Source: Entoloma clypeatum (lineage: Eukaryota; Basidiomycota; Agaricomycetes; Agaricales; Entolomataceae). Taken from it: a DNA stretch of 64,000 nucleotides. The position numbers and the translations under genes are program-made. The notes beneath the pieces are model-generated. The model made no database searches. It was not told the origin of the DNA and saw only the letters and a list, made by a program, of their open reading frames with translations. The stretch is from assembly GCA_963565915.1 (NCBI GenBank), contig OY751486.1, positions 1,178,001-1,242,000 of the forward strand. The letters are read 5' to 3'. Positions 41,867 through 54,914 of the stretch are shown here, piece after piece; within the stretch, counting starts at the first letter, position 1, and every line of letters starts with the position of its first letter.

Positions 41867-43464
41867 AGGGTGCTCCTGTTCATTTTCTTCAGTAATTCTT
41901 TATTTGAATAGAATGCATTAGAGTAACAATGTGTCATTATTGCATAATCTTGATAATACATTGGGCCTTTAGATACAGATACACGATTTAAACATTATAA
42001 TGAGTCCAATTTTGCAAAGGGCATTGCAGTGTTGTGGGAGGTGCAGGCATGTGAAGAGTGGATATGTTTGGGAATGGTGAGGAGGTGAGATTCCATGAGA
42101 ATGGCAATGGCGTCACAGATGCCATAGATGTGGACAAGATTCCCGGGCTTGCTGCAGAGCTGGAGGAGATTGGAAATGTTCTCGAAGGCCACTTCACACT
42201 TGGGAGGTCGGAGGTATCTGGGTGATGAAGAGGTTGAGGGTGTTTCACATGGCAGGTTTTGCGTGGCGAGGAGGCCACATGTGCATGGAGACCCAGAACG
42301 GAGAAGCGGCAGTAGTTTGATTAGATAGGTTAATAGATACTGATGTGACACACCTACAAGTTAATATGACAGTGAATCTGTGATCGCACAAAGTTCTAGC
42401 ACACAGAAAATAATTCAGATGGTCTACATATAAAAGATGGAACCATAGTACTTATCATGACTGTCTGGGTCGAAGAGAAACAAAGTTGATCTGCTCCAGT
42501 TAAAGCCAGAGTCTAGAGAGCCACGTAACATAGTAAGGGACAACCAGCAAGTTGGAGAAAGGAGAAGAGGGGGAGTGGGGGGACAAGAAGGGGTTCTGAG
42601 GGGTGTTGGTGGCAAGGGGTTGAGACGTGGACATCAATTGAAGTTTATGGTGGTGGAAGTAAAGACAGAAGTTTCAAGTCTGCTTTGCAAGACCAACCAT
42701 GTATCATTGATTGATTGATCATCGTTCAGCCTAATAGACCGAGGGCATCTTGTTAGAACTGTAGTAGATTGCTGGCAGGGAGCAGCGAGAATGTATTGAA
42801 TGTAAGGACTGTATAACAATGGCAATGATGTATCACTATTGACAGTATTATGTACTAAATTCAACAAGGGGGTGTCGGAACGCGATCCCAGCAACACACA
42901 TGGGTGGGTGGGAAGGGGTCCTTGGGGGTGAAAAAAAAAAGTCCGACACCCAGATTAATTGGCCAAAAACGGCAGTCAGGATGCCCAGCAACACGATTTT
43001 CTCTCTGACATCTCCCCCCATCTCCACTAGATAGTGGCAGGAATGTATGGTACTTACCGCAAACCCCTCCTGCACAAAACAGAGTAGTTACCATCTTAGC
43101 CAACGTGCAGGTAGTAGTGGTACTTACCGCACACTTGGGGAGTTTACCTCTTGCCCATTGAATCCCGCTTCTGCCACAAGGTGTCTGATGTGTCCCCCAC
43201 CTTGTGGGAGGAGATGGTTGCCAGTTCAATTTGCCTTCGACCTGGTTTGTGGTTTGTGGTTTGCTTCACACTGCTCACAACAATCTGTTTGACGGGCATT
43301 GCACGATAGGAGGGAAAGAAGTGGCAGTGCATTGTCAATTGATCTTACGCTAACAACTCAAAACATTGATGATTCCGCCTTGTGTCCGCCCGGAATGGCT
43401 GCTCCTTCATCATTGCTGGGCTTCTCAGGATGCTCTTCGTCACCTTCCCCAGTGATCTCGCCTG
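41867..43464. other. Gene-poor stretch with a possible MITE
   Basis: No supported gene. At about 42867 CAAGGGGGTGTCGGA resembles the MITE end at 36774, and TCCGACACCC near 42940-42953 may be its inverted partner, but no duplication is visible. From ~43340 on the sequence may be the decayed 5' edge of the LINE. Confidence 0.35.
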
Positions 43465-44830
43465 ATGCTACCCACACTGCGACCAGGTGCCACAGTCTCT
43501 AAAGTGCGCCCGGTCGACCCCAACAGGCTGCGCAGCGCTCTCGAACCCCACCCCAAAAGGGCCTGGGTTCCATTCTCATCGCAAGAGGTCCTCCAGGCCC
43601 TGGCCGGCTGTTCCAGCTGGTCTGCCCCTGGCCCTGGCCATCTTACGTGGTCCCACCTCAAGTGCCTGATTGCACATGAGCACATCTTGAAGCTGTTTGT
43701 CTGGATCCTGAACTCCTGCTTCTCGGCGGGGTTCTGGCCCAACGCCTTCAAAATCTCAACGACCGTCATTATTCCTAAACCAAATAAGCCGGTGTATGAT
43801 GTTCCCAATGTGTTTTGTCCCATTGTGCTTCTAAACACCCTGGGCAAACTTTTTGAGAAAGCTATCGCTAGCAGACTCCAGTGGGAACTCGCCCACTACG
43901 GTCTGCTACACCCAGGTCAATTCGGTGAGGTCCGACAGAACTCCACTGAAAACACCAGACAATTCCTCACCCACCTCATCCGTGCGGGGTGGTCAAGGAA
44001 ACTCAAGACAAGTGTTGTCGCCATTGACTTGGCACAGTACTTCCCCTCCCTCAACCACTTGGTTATCTCGCTCATACTAGATAGAATGGGGTTCCCCGAC
44101 ATTGTCCTGGATTTCTTCTCCAACTATCTAGTAGGGAGACAAGCCCAATATGCCTGGGAGGATGACCTCTCAGATCTTTTCTCAGTGGACATTGGCATAG
44201 GACAGGGCTCTGCCCTCTCCCCTGTGCTATCATCCATATATCTCGCCCCGCTGATGTACGCGTTCCACACGGAACAATCACAGGCTAGCCTCATCTCCTA
44301 TGTAGACGATGGGACCATTATAGTCCAGTCTGAGACGTGGAAAGAAAACCTCGCCAAACTAAAAAAGGCATACAAGTGTCTGTTTGAGCTGACTACAGCC
44401 CTAGGGCTGGTCCTCGAACACTCCAAGTTGGAGGTGTTCCATTTCTCCAGGAAGAATGGTGACGATAATCCCCCAGTTGACCTAGGATATGCGCCCTTCA
44501 CCAGCGACTCCCCCCTCGTTCCCAAGACCTTCTGGAGGTACTTTGGTTGCTTTTTCAACCGTAAGCTACTCTTCATTGAGCACGCAAAACGGTATGCCAC
44601 TAAGGCATTCTCTGCAATGGGAGCCTTACTATCTCTGGGAAACTCAGTCTGAGGACTCACGCCCAAACACAAATGCACCCTGTACTGTTCGTGCATCCCG
44701 CTGATCGCTCTATATGGTGCTAATCTATGGAACTTCGATGGCGCCTGTAATAAGGGAGTCATCAAGTCTATCTCCAGAGTTCAGAGGCGCGCAGCCCTGT
44801 GGATACTGGGAGCCTTCCATACCACCCCCA
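43465..44830 (+). pseudogene. LINE reverse transcriptase, first half
   Basis: Non-LTR retrotransposon reverse transcriptase, 5'-truncated: PKPNKPVYDVPNVFCPIVLL, GKLFEKAIASRLQWELAHYG, LHPGQFGEVRQNSTENT, VVAIDLAQYFPSLNH, IGQGSALSPVLSSIYLAPL and the active site ISYVDDGTI. TGA at 44650-44652 interrupts LGNSV-GLTPKHK, again consistent with CGA. After RRAALWILGAFHTTPMS it is cut by element F at 44831. The RNase H end resumes at 58888. It belongs to the LINE type common in mushrooms that carries an RNase H domain. Confidence 0.88.
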
Positions 44831-45380
44831 TGTCACGTAGCGTTTTTTTCAACGTCAGAAAACGTCGGATGAGGAGGAGCGGAGTAACGGAGGAGCGGAT
44901 GCGATAAGTGCGACATTGGTAGAAAGGACCTGGCTTCAACTTGTGCGTTGCGCCCCACTCTTTGATGTGGTCCTCGATTTCGGATTGGCGGATGTCGGAT
45001 GAGCGGATGAACGGATGAGCGGATGAGCGGAGGTGACGGAGAGAATGCTCAAGGCAAGTAGAGACGGATGCAAATGAGGTGTAACGTATGATATTTGAAC
45101 TGAGGTTCTACGACAGGTTTGTACACTATTTATAGTAGACTAGAATGATCAGTATTACTATAAGTGATGTGCAGATATTGGAGTTGACCATCGGAACATT
45201 TGGAGTACGGAGAGTAGCAAATGAAAAGTGAACAACATATGTCTACTTGTAAGTATGGTTGAGATGTTACATAGTAGAAGTATAATCAAATATAAATAGA
45301 ATGTTGTTGGAGCGGATGTTGGAGCGGATGAATCGTCGGAGTCGTCGGATAAGTCGGATGTGAATCGTATGGTTATGACA
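44831..45380 (-). repeat. 3' LTR of F
   Basis: 550 bp, TGTCACGTAGCG to GGTTATGACA on the plus strand; aligns with the B LTRs. Confidence 0.95.
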
Positions 45381-45436
45381 GTATTTCCCTCTTAGGGCCG
45401 AACCCTGAGGCCCAGATGAGGTAATCCACGTGACCA

Positions 45437-45447
45437 TTGGTTGAAAA
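45437..45447 (+). promoter_or_regulatory. Conserved upstream motif of the antisense gene (F)
   Basis: TTGGTTGAAAA, with CACGTG just upstream at 45427-45432, 64-84 nt before the ATG at 45511; same as in B. Confidence 0.5.
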
Positions 45448-45510
45448 GCTTGCGCGTGATTTTTCTCTCTTGTCACCTAACCACAACATCTATCCTGTTG
45501 TCTATCTGCT

Positions 45511-46432
45511 ATGTCCGCTGAGAACTCACCCCTCGCCGCTCTTCGTGCTGAAAGGGAGCGCCAGAAGAAGGTCACCGAGGAGTTGGAGAGGAAGCTGCAG
45601 GAGGCAGAGGAGCGTGCGAAGGAAGATGCAGAGCGCGCGGAGGCGAAAAGAGCAGTGAAAGAGCAGAGACAAGCAGAGAGGAAGGCAGAGAAAGTGAAGG
45701 CAAAGGAGCCGGTTGCGGGTGCGGATGCAGTTGCGGAGGTGAAGAAAGTCCGGCTGCAGGGGGTTTTCAAGGATATGCCTGCGAGTTACGAGCAGGGAAA
45801 GGAGGATTGCACCTCCTGCTTGAAAGCAGGGGACTTGTGTTTTTGGCCATCAGAGTAAGTCTTTCTATTTCTTTATATGCTTCGTTATTAACTTGTTCTT
45901 TAGGAATGACAATGCTTTGTCGTGCTGGCGGTGCCAGCGTTTAAAACGAAGCTGCAGAACGGGAGCGGAAGCGGAGTCGGAGGAGAAGCGGAGGATGACC
46001 AAGGCGGTGAGGGTCAGAAAGGCTAAGGTGGCAGGTGGTGCGACGAAGAACGTGAAGGCGGGATCGTCCAAGGGAGAGGGGACCGCGGAGGGATCGCGGA
46101 TAGCCGCAGCGTCAGAGGAGCCGGAGCTCATGCCGGAGGGGTTTGGTCCGCCGGAGGTGGTCATAGGCACAGAGGTGGTGAGAGGGCTTAGGAGCATGAT
46201 AAGGGAGATGCGGCTGATAAAGGCGGAGTTGAAGGAACTGCAGGAGATCAAGGAGCTTTTGACGGTTATCGCGTGGAGGGAGGATTCGGAGGCTTTGGAG
46301 GAGGGATCCAACGAGGACGAGGATGCGGAGGAGTATGATAGGGTATTGGAGGAGTTGGGAAGGGAGGTAGAAGAAGAAGAAGAAAAAGAATATCTAACAA
46401 AAAACAGCGAAAGTAGTTTTTTGTTAGTATAA
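45511..46432 (+). CDS. Antisense two-exon Zn2Cys6 protein of F
   Basis: join(45511..45854, 45904..46432), 290 aa, intact. Same 49-bp intron and same six cysteines as the B protein (C-x2-C-x6-C-x11-C-x2-C-x6-C at residues 100-132). I count two amino-acid differences from B (an Ala/Val near residue 49 and a Gly/Arg in exon 2). Starts MSAENSPLAALRAERERQKK, a coiled-coil opening. That it stays open in an element that has lost almost all of pol suggests either recent origin or a use for the product. Likely a nuclear DNA-binding protein by its domain; unproven. Confidence 0.82.
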
Positions 46433-46779
46433 AGAAGCAAAGCGGACGAGTTGTCTTGCTGGTAGTTGCAGCAGATGCGGAGGTATTGTTACAACTTGAG
46501 TGATAAACATGTTAGAAGGACCATCAAAAAGCTTTAGTTCTAAAGGTGGAATAGCGGAGGTCGGAAGATCATAAGCGGAGGAAAAGTTAATGTCAATAAA
46601 ACAGTGGGTAGATCCTGAATCAATAAGTGCTAGGACAGAATCTGAAGAGAAAAAAGAAGATGAGATATTGATACGTAAAGAGTTCGGATTGGAGAGAGCG
46701 GACACGTTAAGTCGGATGGGAGCGGAGGCACGGAGAGAGTCAACGCAGTCCTCAGACCGTGCTTCATGAGGACCACTGC
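46433..46779 (-). pseudogene. pol scraps of F
   Basis: 46496-46779 encodes the protease start ([29 protein letters not shown]), identical in layout to B, then jumps at ~46490 to a 55-bp integrase-region scrap and on to the antisense gene tail. This is the deletion joint. Confidence 0.85.
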
Positions 46780-48046
46780 CTATTTTTTTGACTCGATCTC
46801 CTTACCTTTTTCCTTGGCTTGAGTGCCGACTTGGGCGGCCTTCCCTTTAGCCTTGGAAGCGGAGGAGGTGGACTTGGGACAGTCCTTGACAGCGTGTCCG
46901 ACGCTACCGCAGAATAAGCAAAGGTTATTATTGAAACGACATTTGCATTCTTGATACATCAGTTTGCCGTCTTTGCCTAATTTACTGGAGAGGTCGGGTT
47001 TTGGAGCGGATGTGGAAGCGGAAGCGGTAGCGGGAGCGGAGGGTTTGGTTGATGATGTTTGTGGAGTGGATTGGTTTGGAGCGGATTGTTTCTTGTTGGA
47101 CTTGGGAGTGGGTTTATCGGTTCTGGATTTCTCTCGTTGACGTTCCCAGTAGCGAGCGTCAATAGTATGAGCCGCGGATCGTAGGTCTGGTAAAGACTTG
47201 ATCTTGGGTTGTTGGGAGAGGATGTCCTTGATCTGATCTGGAAGTCCGACATAGTAGCGGTGTCGGAGGGAGTTTTCATCCCAGTCAGTCTTGGTAGCAA
47301 GACGTTGGAATTCAACGTTGTACTTCAATATCTTTTGATTTTCCTTCATCCCTAGGTTGTCCAACTGTTCTTCGGCTTCGCCCTGAGGGTCAATGGTACC
47401 AAACTCGGAGCGGAGAAGTCGGACAAAGTCGGGGAAAGAACCCCGCCAATTGGGTTCATTATCGTCAAGAATGAAGGGTTCAAAAAATTTGAGTGCTGTG
47501 CCTCGGAAGTAAGACATGGCAAAGTTGACTTTGGAATGTTCCGAGTCGAAGTTGTCGTTGCTGGAGAAGTAAAGTTTGCATTGTAAAATGAATGCGGAAA
47601 GTTTGCGTGGATCGGATCCGTCGAAGGTATCCGGTTCGTTGGCATACAACTTTTTCTTCTTTGTATCTCGACGTTTCAACTCTTTGGTCATGAGCAGAAT
47701 GGCTTCAGCTAGATTGGGTTCCAGATCTGGATTGGAATCGGAGTCGTCCAAATCTCCATGTAAACTACCGTCAGAAGGAGGAGGAGATCCTCCTGGAGGT
47801 CCGCCGAATAAGCCAGAATTTAGAGGTGCGGAGGGTTCCGTTGGTGGGTTTAGTGGAGGACTGGCAGGAAGTGGTGGGAGCTGAGAGTCGGAAGAAGGCG
47901 GAGGAACGGATGGTCCGGGGGTAGGAGCGGATGATGATGCTGTGGCTCCTCAAGGGGTAATGGTTACATTGTGTGTTCCTCGAAGAAAAGCAGAGCGTGG
48001 TGTGGATAGTCCTAGTTGTTTGAACTGTATTACGGGCTTGAGACAT
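46780..48046 (-). pseudogene. gag of F, frameshifted near its start
   Basis: From ATG 48046 (MSQARNTVQTTRT) a deletion relative to B shifts the frame; the capsid-like region through the knuckle CLFCGSVGHAVKDC and the end ESKK-TAG is open from 47751 to 46780. The slippery heptamer is kept at 46783-46789. Confidence 0.88.
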
Positions 48047-48097
48047 GTGGGTGGAGGTTGTTGGGTAAATCAAAGAATGGTGGTAGTTCAAATATAC

Positions 48098-48599
48098 TGT
48101 CACGTAGCGTTTTTTTCAACATCGGAAAACGTCGGACGAGTCGGAGCAGAGTAACGGAGGAGCAGATGCGATAAGTGTGACATTGGTAGAAAGGACCTGG
48201 CTTCAACTTGTGCGTTGCGCCCCACTCTTTGACGTGGTCCTCAATTTCAGATTGGCGGATGTCGGTTGAGCGGATGAGCGGATGAGCGGTTGAGCGGAGG
48301 TGACGGAGAGAATGCTCAAAGGCAAGTAGAGACGGATGCAAATGAGGTGTAACATATGATATTTGAACTGAGGTTCTACAACAGGTTTGGTACACTATTT
48401 ATAGTAGACTAGAATGATCAGCATTACTATAAGTGATGTGCAGATATTGGAGTTGACCATCGGAACATTTGGAGTACGGAGAGTAGCAAATGAAAAGTGA
48501 ACAACATATGTCTACTTGTAAGTATGGTTGAGATGTTATGTAGTAGAAGTATAATCACATATAAATAGAACATTGTTGGAGCGGATGTTGGAGCGGATG
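48098..48599 (-). repeat. 5' LTR of F, truncated
   Basis: About 502 of 550 bp; the distal end is cut where element G begins at 48600. PBS complement TAGTTCAAATATAC precedes it at 48084-48097. Confidence 0.9.
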
Positions 48600-49188
48600 T
48601 GAAGGTCATTTGACTGGATACCATTTATTGATACCACATGCAACCTTTTTCTATATTTATTGCTGCTCATGTATAAAATCTTGTAGTTTCGTCGTAGATA
48701 GGTTAGGTTAGATTGTGCCCCAGAATTGATAGCATTTGTCTTGTGCATCTGTTGTTGTTCGCGAGTATCATTGAAGCCTCGAGATCGTTTGGTTTGCATT
48801 GGAAGTCAGTTGCGATTGTGTTTTGTGTGTTCGAGAACTTGTCAATCGTCAAATCGAGTTATCTATCGGTCATATTGGTCATTGTCGTGTTCGTATTTGG
48901 TCGAGACCGTGTTCGCAAAGTCTTGTTGGTTCGGAAATCACAAACCTCGGTTCATTATCTATTGAGAACTATCTCTAAGTCTTGTTCGAGACTTATTGAG
49001 CCATCACTAAGCAAGTTATTCAATTGTTGTTGGAAGAGTCGCATCCTGAGTGATCCCACTCATCACCCCGAACTATATTGATTGAGAAGTACACATCGCG
49101 AGACTTGTTCGGTCTTCGTTGTTGTGTTTGGTGTTTGTGTGTGTGATAGAGATATCGCTCACGCTCATCCCCAGACTCACTTCCTTCG
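48600..49188 (+). repeat. 5' LTR of G
   Basis: TGAAGGTCATTTGACTGG to CACTTCCTTCG; repeat of 58298-58887. A possible tRNA-type PBS (TGGAGCCCACCACGAGG) starts at about 49196. Confidence 0.8.
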
Positions 49189-49359
49189 TTTAATCTGGAG
49201 CCCACCACGAGGGGTGGTTCTAAATTAACAAATTTACTCAGTGTCGGCTCGATACAGTTCCTCTCAAGGAATTTAGTTATAGTTCTCGCTTGAGAGATAA
49301 CCCTGTCCTCTACAAGCAAACCCACTGTTGCATCTAGCAGCAAACACGTTAAAGCAAAC

Positions 49360-51645
49360 TTGTGGAAGCCTCCAGTTCATAAAAGAGGTCTCGCGAGCGG
49401 TCATAACCCGAAGACAACGTCTCTAAAAGCGTCATCTTCAAAAGCAACAAATTCACAATCTATTGAAACAGCTCGTGAGTGCGTGACCCGTAGTCTATCG
49501 AAAGCAGGAGCAGAACTAGTAGGACCTCTCGAAGAGCCCATAAAGCATACTCGAAAGAGAACACTAGAAAACCTTGAATCAGAAAGGCTACTAGCATTAC
49601 GAGAGCATTCAGTATCCATTGTGCAACCAATAGAAACTCAAAATCAAAATCTTAACAGTCAATTGTTGACATATACAATGGCTACAAATACACAGAATGT
49701 TGCAGCAACTGCACCAAGGAATGGTTTGAGAATGCCACGTCGAAGTGAACAAGGAGCGCCGAGATTTGATAAAGAAAAGGCCTCCGAGCTTTTAAGATTT
49801 ATTGATGAAGTCGAAATCTGCTTTGACCACGCAGGTATAACCGATACCGTGGAAAAGAAAAAGTTAATCGGAGGCTATGCAGATAGTGTCTCGGAAGAAG
49901 AATGGACAACCCTCAATTCCTATGCTACAGGAACATGGGAGGAGTATAAGAAAGAGTTAATAAACAACTACCCAGTGGTAGCAAGCAGACGCGACGGTAC
50001 CTTGGCCAGATTATCGAGTATCTGCAAGGAGCACAGTCATCTTGGATTAGGCAATCTAGATGAAATTATGTCCCTGAAACATAGTTTCAAAGCCAAAGCT
50101 AAGAAACTGACTGGTGCGAATGGTTGTATCTCCAATCGTGAGCTCGTGTGGAGGTTCTTGAGTTGTTTAAATGACGACTTCGCAGAAGCGGTCAAGTTGA
50201 GATTGTCCATGATGGACACCGCGGCCACAGCAAATAATGCCGCAGCAGCAGCGGTAAGACATCAGGATAATCTCGTAGACTTGAGTGACATGATAGAAAT
50301 TGTTGAGAAAATGGCAAGGCACCATAACGGTTTCACCGCTTCCAATAATTATACGTCGTGAGCCGCTCCCTCCAATGTTGCAATTCCTATGTCCAATCTG
50401 TCATCGGCGGTAAAGATCGAACAAATGCTTGAGTCTGTGGCGCAGAGTCAGGCATTGTTGACCGATAGGGTTGAAGGCTTCGAGAAATCTACGCAAGGAA
50501 TTATGAAAACACTTCAAGCGATGCAGGCAGGCCCTCAGCAACAGTACAAACAGGAACCGCGAGCGGCACCCAGTGGTTGGGCACCTCCGGGATGTTGTCA
50601 CTATTGCTACAAGCCGCACCATTTCCTTCGAGAGTGTACCGAACTTCAGACACATCTAGCGCAAGGAAAAATCAAAGCCACCCCACAAGGGATCCGTTTG
50701 CCAGACGGAGGCTACATTCCTCGCGAGCCTAGTAGTATTAGTCAGAAGGATCAGATAGAGCAATTGTCGGCCAATAAGCAATTGTATCAAGGATATTTCG
50801 AAGACGAGCAAGCTCCTGGCATACTTAACCTTGCGCAAATACAGGACAATTCAGACTACTCTCTGTTTACGAATAAGCCTCGCGATCAGCGAGACGAGAA
50901 TGTGTGGTTGATGCAAGAAGGGATGGCCAAGCGCGACCAACAGATTGAACAATCTCTTAGCACAACAACAGGCTGGTACGGCAATCCCACTGTTAAACCC
51001 GGTTCAGCAGCCATTTAATAATTTCAATATGTATACGCAACCATACGGTACTGCTCCGGCGGTTCCCGTGCACTATACCCCAGTCCAGAATTCTTTTATG
51101 TCTGGAATATCAAACCCAGTTCCCCAGAACACGGCGTTACAGAATTGAGTCGTGATGCTGGGAATGATGCCAGTCCAGCAACAGTTACTCAGCAATGAGC
51201 CTGAGGGTACTTCGGGAAAGCCTGATATGCAGGAAGCATTCCTTGCGATGACTAAAGCGATGCAGGACATCAGTCAATTCATAGTCACCCGGTCGGGGAA
51301 TGCTAAGAAGGAATCGGGTTTTTAGAACGTTTGAGGAAGGCGAAGCAGATTCCATCAAGGTCTAGGGTTGAAAAGAATCGTGCCAAATCGCCAGAGAAAC
51401 GGACTGAAAACCGAGACCCAGATAGTGAAACAGAAAATGAAATAGAAAAAGATATTGAAGAAGTTGAGGAAGTAGATAGCGATGATGATGAGCCAGAACC
51501 TGAGTTAACACCGAAGCCATCGGCCAAGACAAGGTCTGTCACCCAAAAAGATAGTGACCGAGCGTTTACCCGCGAAGAAGTCGCTTTTGTTCCCCTTGGT
51601 AAAAATAAAAGACCAGACCGAGAGACCATCCCCGACGTTGATTGA
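49360..51645 (+). pseudogene. gag of G
   Basis: Open from 49360 with a basic N-terminus, then a capsid-like part (RFDKEKASELLRFIDEVEIC, ELVWRFLSCLNDDFAEAVKL). TGA at 50359-50361 and 51146-51148 (both fit CGA ancestors) and a frameshift near 50950 break it. A knuckle CCHYCYKPHHFLREC lies near 50595-50640. The acidic tail (EIEKDIEEVEEVDSDDDEPE) ends near 51645. Confidence 0.82.
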
Positions 51646-54600
51646 AAGGGCCCGGCGTTTTGCAGCAAGGCACCTATCGAAGAACAATTGAAGGGTGTCA
51701 CGGTCTCGGCAGTGCTCGAGACTCCAATCACGATGGCGATTTATTGAGGGCAGATAAAGTAGTACAAGAGGAATTGCGAAAGCTATTGACTAGGAAGAGA
51801 GTACCTGCGAATATTCGAGTGTTGAACCTACTAGATTCAATGGACGACAGCCAGTTGTCATATTGGAAAAAGTTTGCCCAAACAAACAAACTAGAAGATA
51901 TAGTTAAAGTAGATGAATTGCCAGTGGCATCGTTCATGATCATGGAACAGACTGTAAACAACCTACCTGTCGGTTCGGTGGTCGTCTCGGACCCCGTCTT
52001 ACAGTATCTCGAGAGTTTGCCGCCTGGGACAGCACCTAAACCAGTATATGTCGCACAGGAATCACAGAGTCTCCGGACAGTAAGTGCCGTGGTGAATGGA
52101 ATGATGGAAGAACAGTGTATTCTTGATGGAGGCTCCCAGATTGTCTCAATGTCGAAGGCTGCAGCCGTCGCGATGAGGCTTTCGTGGGATCCAGACATAT
52201 GCATCCATATGCAAAGTGCCAATAAGCAAATCGAAAAGTCACTGGGACTATCACGAAATGTGCCGTTCCGTTTTGATCACATTGTAGTCTATCTGCAGGT
52301 CCATATTATAAATGAGCCAGCCTATAGAGTGCTTTTGGGATGACCTTTCAACACGGTAACTTGTAGTAGTTATCAAAATGATAGAGATGGAGGACAACTC
52401 CTGACCATCAAGTGTCCAAATACTAGTCAGAAGATCACGATCGCGACGTCGGAACGAGGAAAGGATCCTGATCTATTGAAGAGGAAACGGCCCACCACTG
52501 AAGCAGATGGTATGGGTTTTCAATCTTCGATGAACTGGTTGGCCACCAGGGAGAGATAATTATAAACATTGATTCTAGCAATATCGAGAGACTATATATA
52601 GTGGCTTATGGCATTGCGGAAAATGGAAAATTTACGAGAGACGAAATTAGAGACCTGTATCTCAAAGCGTCGCGAGATAGTGTCACGGACGAGAACACAC
52701 AGGCCCTTTTAGGGGCATATTGGGACGGAAAATCGAAGGAATGTCCAGAATGGCTTCGTGATGATGAACGAGAAATATTAGACCAATATCATGGTGGGAT
52801 TGTACAAGTGCTAGCGGGCAAGAAATATAAACCCGTCGACAAAAAGGTGCGACCAGTATTGGGAGAGTTGTCCGAGACATTTCACATAGTTCGCGAGATA
52901 AAAGGGGACCCCCTTGCTGAGTTACCAAAGTTGAACCCAAAACCACTGGGGTTTGCGCCCAAGGGTCGCTACACCCAGGAAAGGATGGAGCACATGGACA
53001 GTATACACAACCATGATTTTCTCTGGAAAGAAGAAATGAAACTAGTACATCATTTATTGAGTGAACAGAATCAAGCATTTGCATGGGATGATTCGGAGCG
53101 TGGTAGCTTTCACGAGGATTTCTTTCCTCCGGTACAGATACCCGTGGTACCGCACACTCCGTGGGTACTAAGAAATATTCCTATTCTGCCTGGGATACAT
53201 GATGAAGTGTGTAAGATAATAAGGACAAAGATGGCCACAGGCGTGTACGAACCGTTGAATTCCTCATACAGATCCCAGTGGTTCTGTGTATTGAAAAAGG
53301 ATGGCAAGAGTCTCCGTATCGTCCACAGTTTAGAACCATTGAACCAAGTCACTATAGCACATTCGGGCCTTCCCCGGCAATGGAGGAATTAGCCAACCAT
53401 TTTGCGGGACGTGCTTGTGGTGGAATGTTCGATCTCTATGTGGGATATGACGAGCGAAAGTTAGCGGTCCAGTCTTGCGACTTGACTACATTTCAGACAC
53501 CATTCGGTGCTCAAAGATTGGTTACTTTACCAATGGGTTGGACAAATCAGTACCGATCTTTCACGATGATGTTACATATATATTGCAGGACAAAATACCA
53601 GATGTTACTATTCCCTACATCGACAATGTGGCAGTTCGCGGCCCATCTACGCGATACGAGTTGCCTGATGGCAGATACAAAACTATAGAAGAAAATCCAG
53701 GCATTAGGCGATTTGTATGGGAACATGTACAGAATGTGAATAGAGTGTTACAGAGAATGCGGTATAGTGGAGGAACGTTCTCTGGGTATAAGTCGCTAGT
53801 ATGCGCAAGTGAGCTAGTGGTAGTTGGCCATTGTTGCACGTACGAAGGACGGAGACCCAAGACAGATAGGTTCGGAGTTATAAGCCGCTGGGGACCTTGC
53901 AAAGATATACATGATGTGCGGTCGTTCCTTGGAACGGCTGGCACTTGTCGAAACTTTATTAGAGACTTCGCGAAGAAGGCGGAACCTCTAGTCAAGTTGA
54001 CGCAAAGTCGTGAACTCTTTGTCTGGGGATCTGAACAAGAGGAGGCCATGCAAGACATAAAGGATGCTTTAGCGGCGTCCCCCGTGATCAAGCCAATAGA
54101 TTATCATGGTGGAGGTGCGGTGGTCCTTTGCGTAGACAGCTCATGGTGGGCGGTTGGCTTCTATATCTGTCAAGAGGATGAGGGTGATTCTAAGAAGAGG
54201 ACGTACGCGAAGTTCGCATTGATAACACTAAACGAGCGTGAGGCGAGATATTCGCAACCAAAGCGAGAATTGTATGGTTTATTTCGTGCATTGAAGGAAG
54301 CGAAGTTTTGGCTCTTGGGCTGTCGGAACCTGGTTATAGAGACCGATGCGAAGTATATCAAGGGGATGCTCAATAATCCTGGTCTTGGACCGAACGCTGC
54401 TATAAACCAGTGGATTGATTACATTTTGATGTTCCACTTCACACTAAGGCATGTGCCAGGCAAGACCTTCGCACCCGATGGTCTATCGAGGCGAGAAGCG
54501 CAACCGGGGGACAAAACCTACCATATCGAGGAGGACTGGGTGGATGAACCAGACGGACCGCCACAGTACAAGTATCCCAATAAGGAAAATGGTATCCCTA

Positions 54601-54914
54601 ATGCGGAAAAGAATGACCCGTTAGAGTTCGACGAGTTTAAAACAAAAATAGACACATGCGGTGGTTATCTTTGGGCTACCTCGGTTAAAGACTTCCAGGG
54701 AGAGCTTGCTGATGCTCGCGAGAGATCGAATATTGAACGATTATATCTTGAGCAAGTGTGTAAGGCTGGGCCGCTCTCGCAATTCGTGGGGGAACCGGCG
54801 TTGCCCGACGACTCTTTGAAATCGGATGAATCAATGCGAGAACCTTATGATGAAGATCATTGCACAATGACCGCATTCCTGACATCAAGATTTGGCTTGA
54901 GGATCCTTTTGTGA
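51642..54914 (+). pseudogene. Protease, RT and RNase H of G, decayed
   Basis: Protease-like CILDGGSQIVSMS near 52120 has DGG in place of the usual DSG. RT pieces: ATGVYEPLNSSYRSQWFCVLK, FDLYVGYDERKLAVQS, TLPMGWTNQ; the active site reads PYIDNVAVRGP (Y-I-D-N, second Asp replaced). Frameshifts near 53390 and 53520. RNase H: VVLCVDSSWWAVGFYICQE, YSQPKRELYGLFRAL, VIETDAKYIKGML. The lineage is a basidiomycete gypsy group distinct from the chromoviruses here. Confidence 0.82.

Larger units (their letters stand above)
44831..48599 (-). mobile_element. Chromovirus F (family II), internally deleted derivative
   Basis: Minus strand. 3' LTR 44831-45380, antisense gene (plus) 45511-46432, a small piece of pol, gag, PBS at 48084-48097 and a truncated 5' LTR. 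The interior is 2.7 kb against 6.1 kb in B. Missing are RT, RNase H and nearly all integrase; a ~55-bp scrap (46433-46488) matches the integrase region of B near 11066-11115. What is kept is gag, the slippery site, both LTRs and the antisense gene. It interrupts the LINE. Confidence 0.92.

Noticed and set aside
42866..42953. Second hAT-like MITE
   Set aside because: Only a ~10-bp inverted match (GGGTGTCGGA) and no target duplication; kept as a possibility only.
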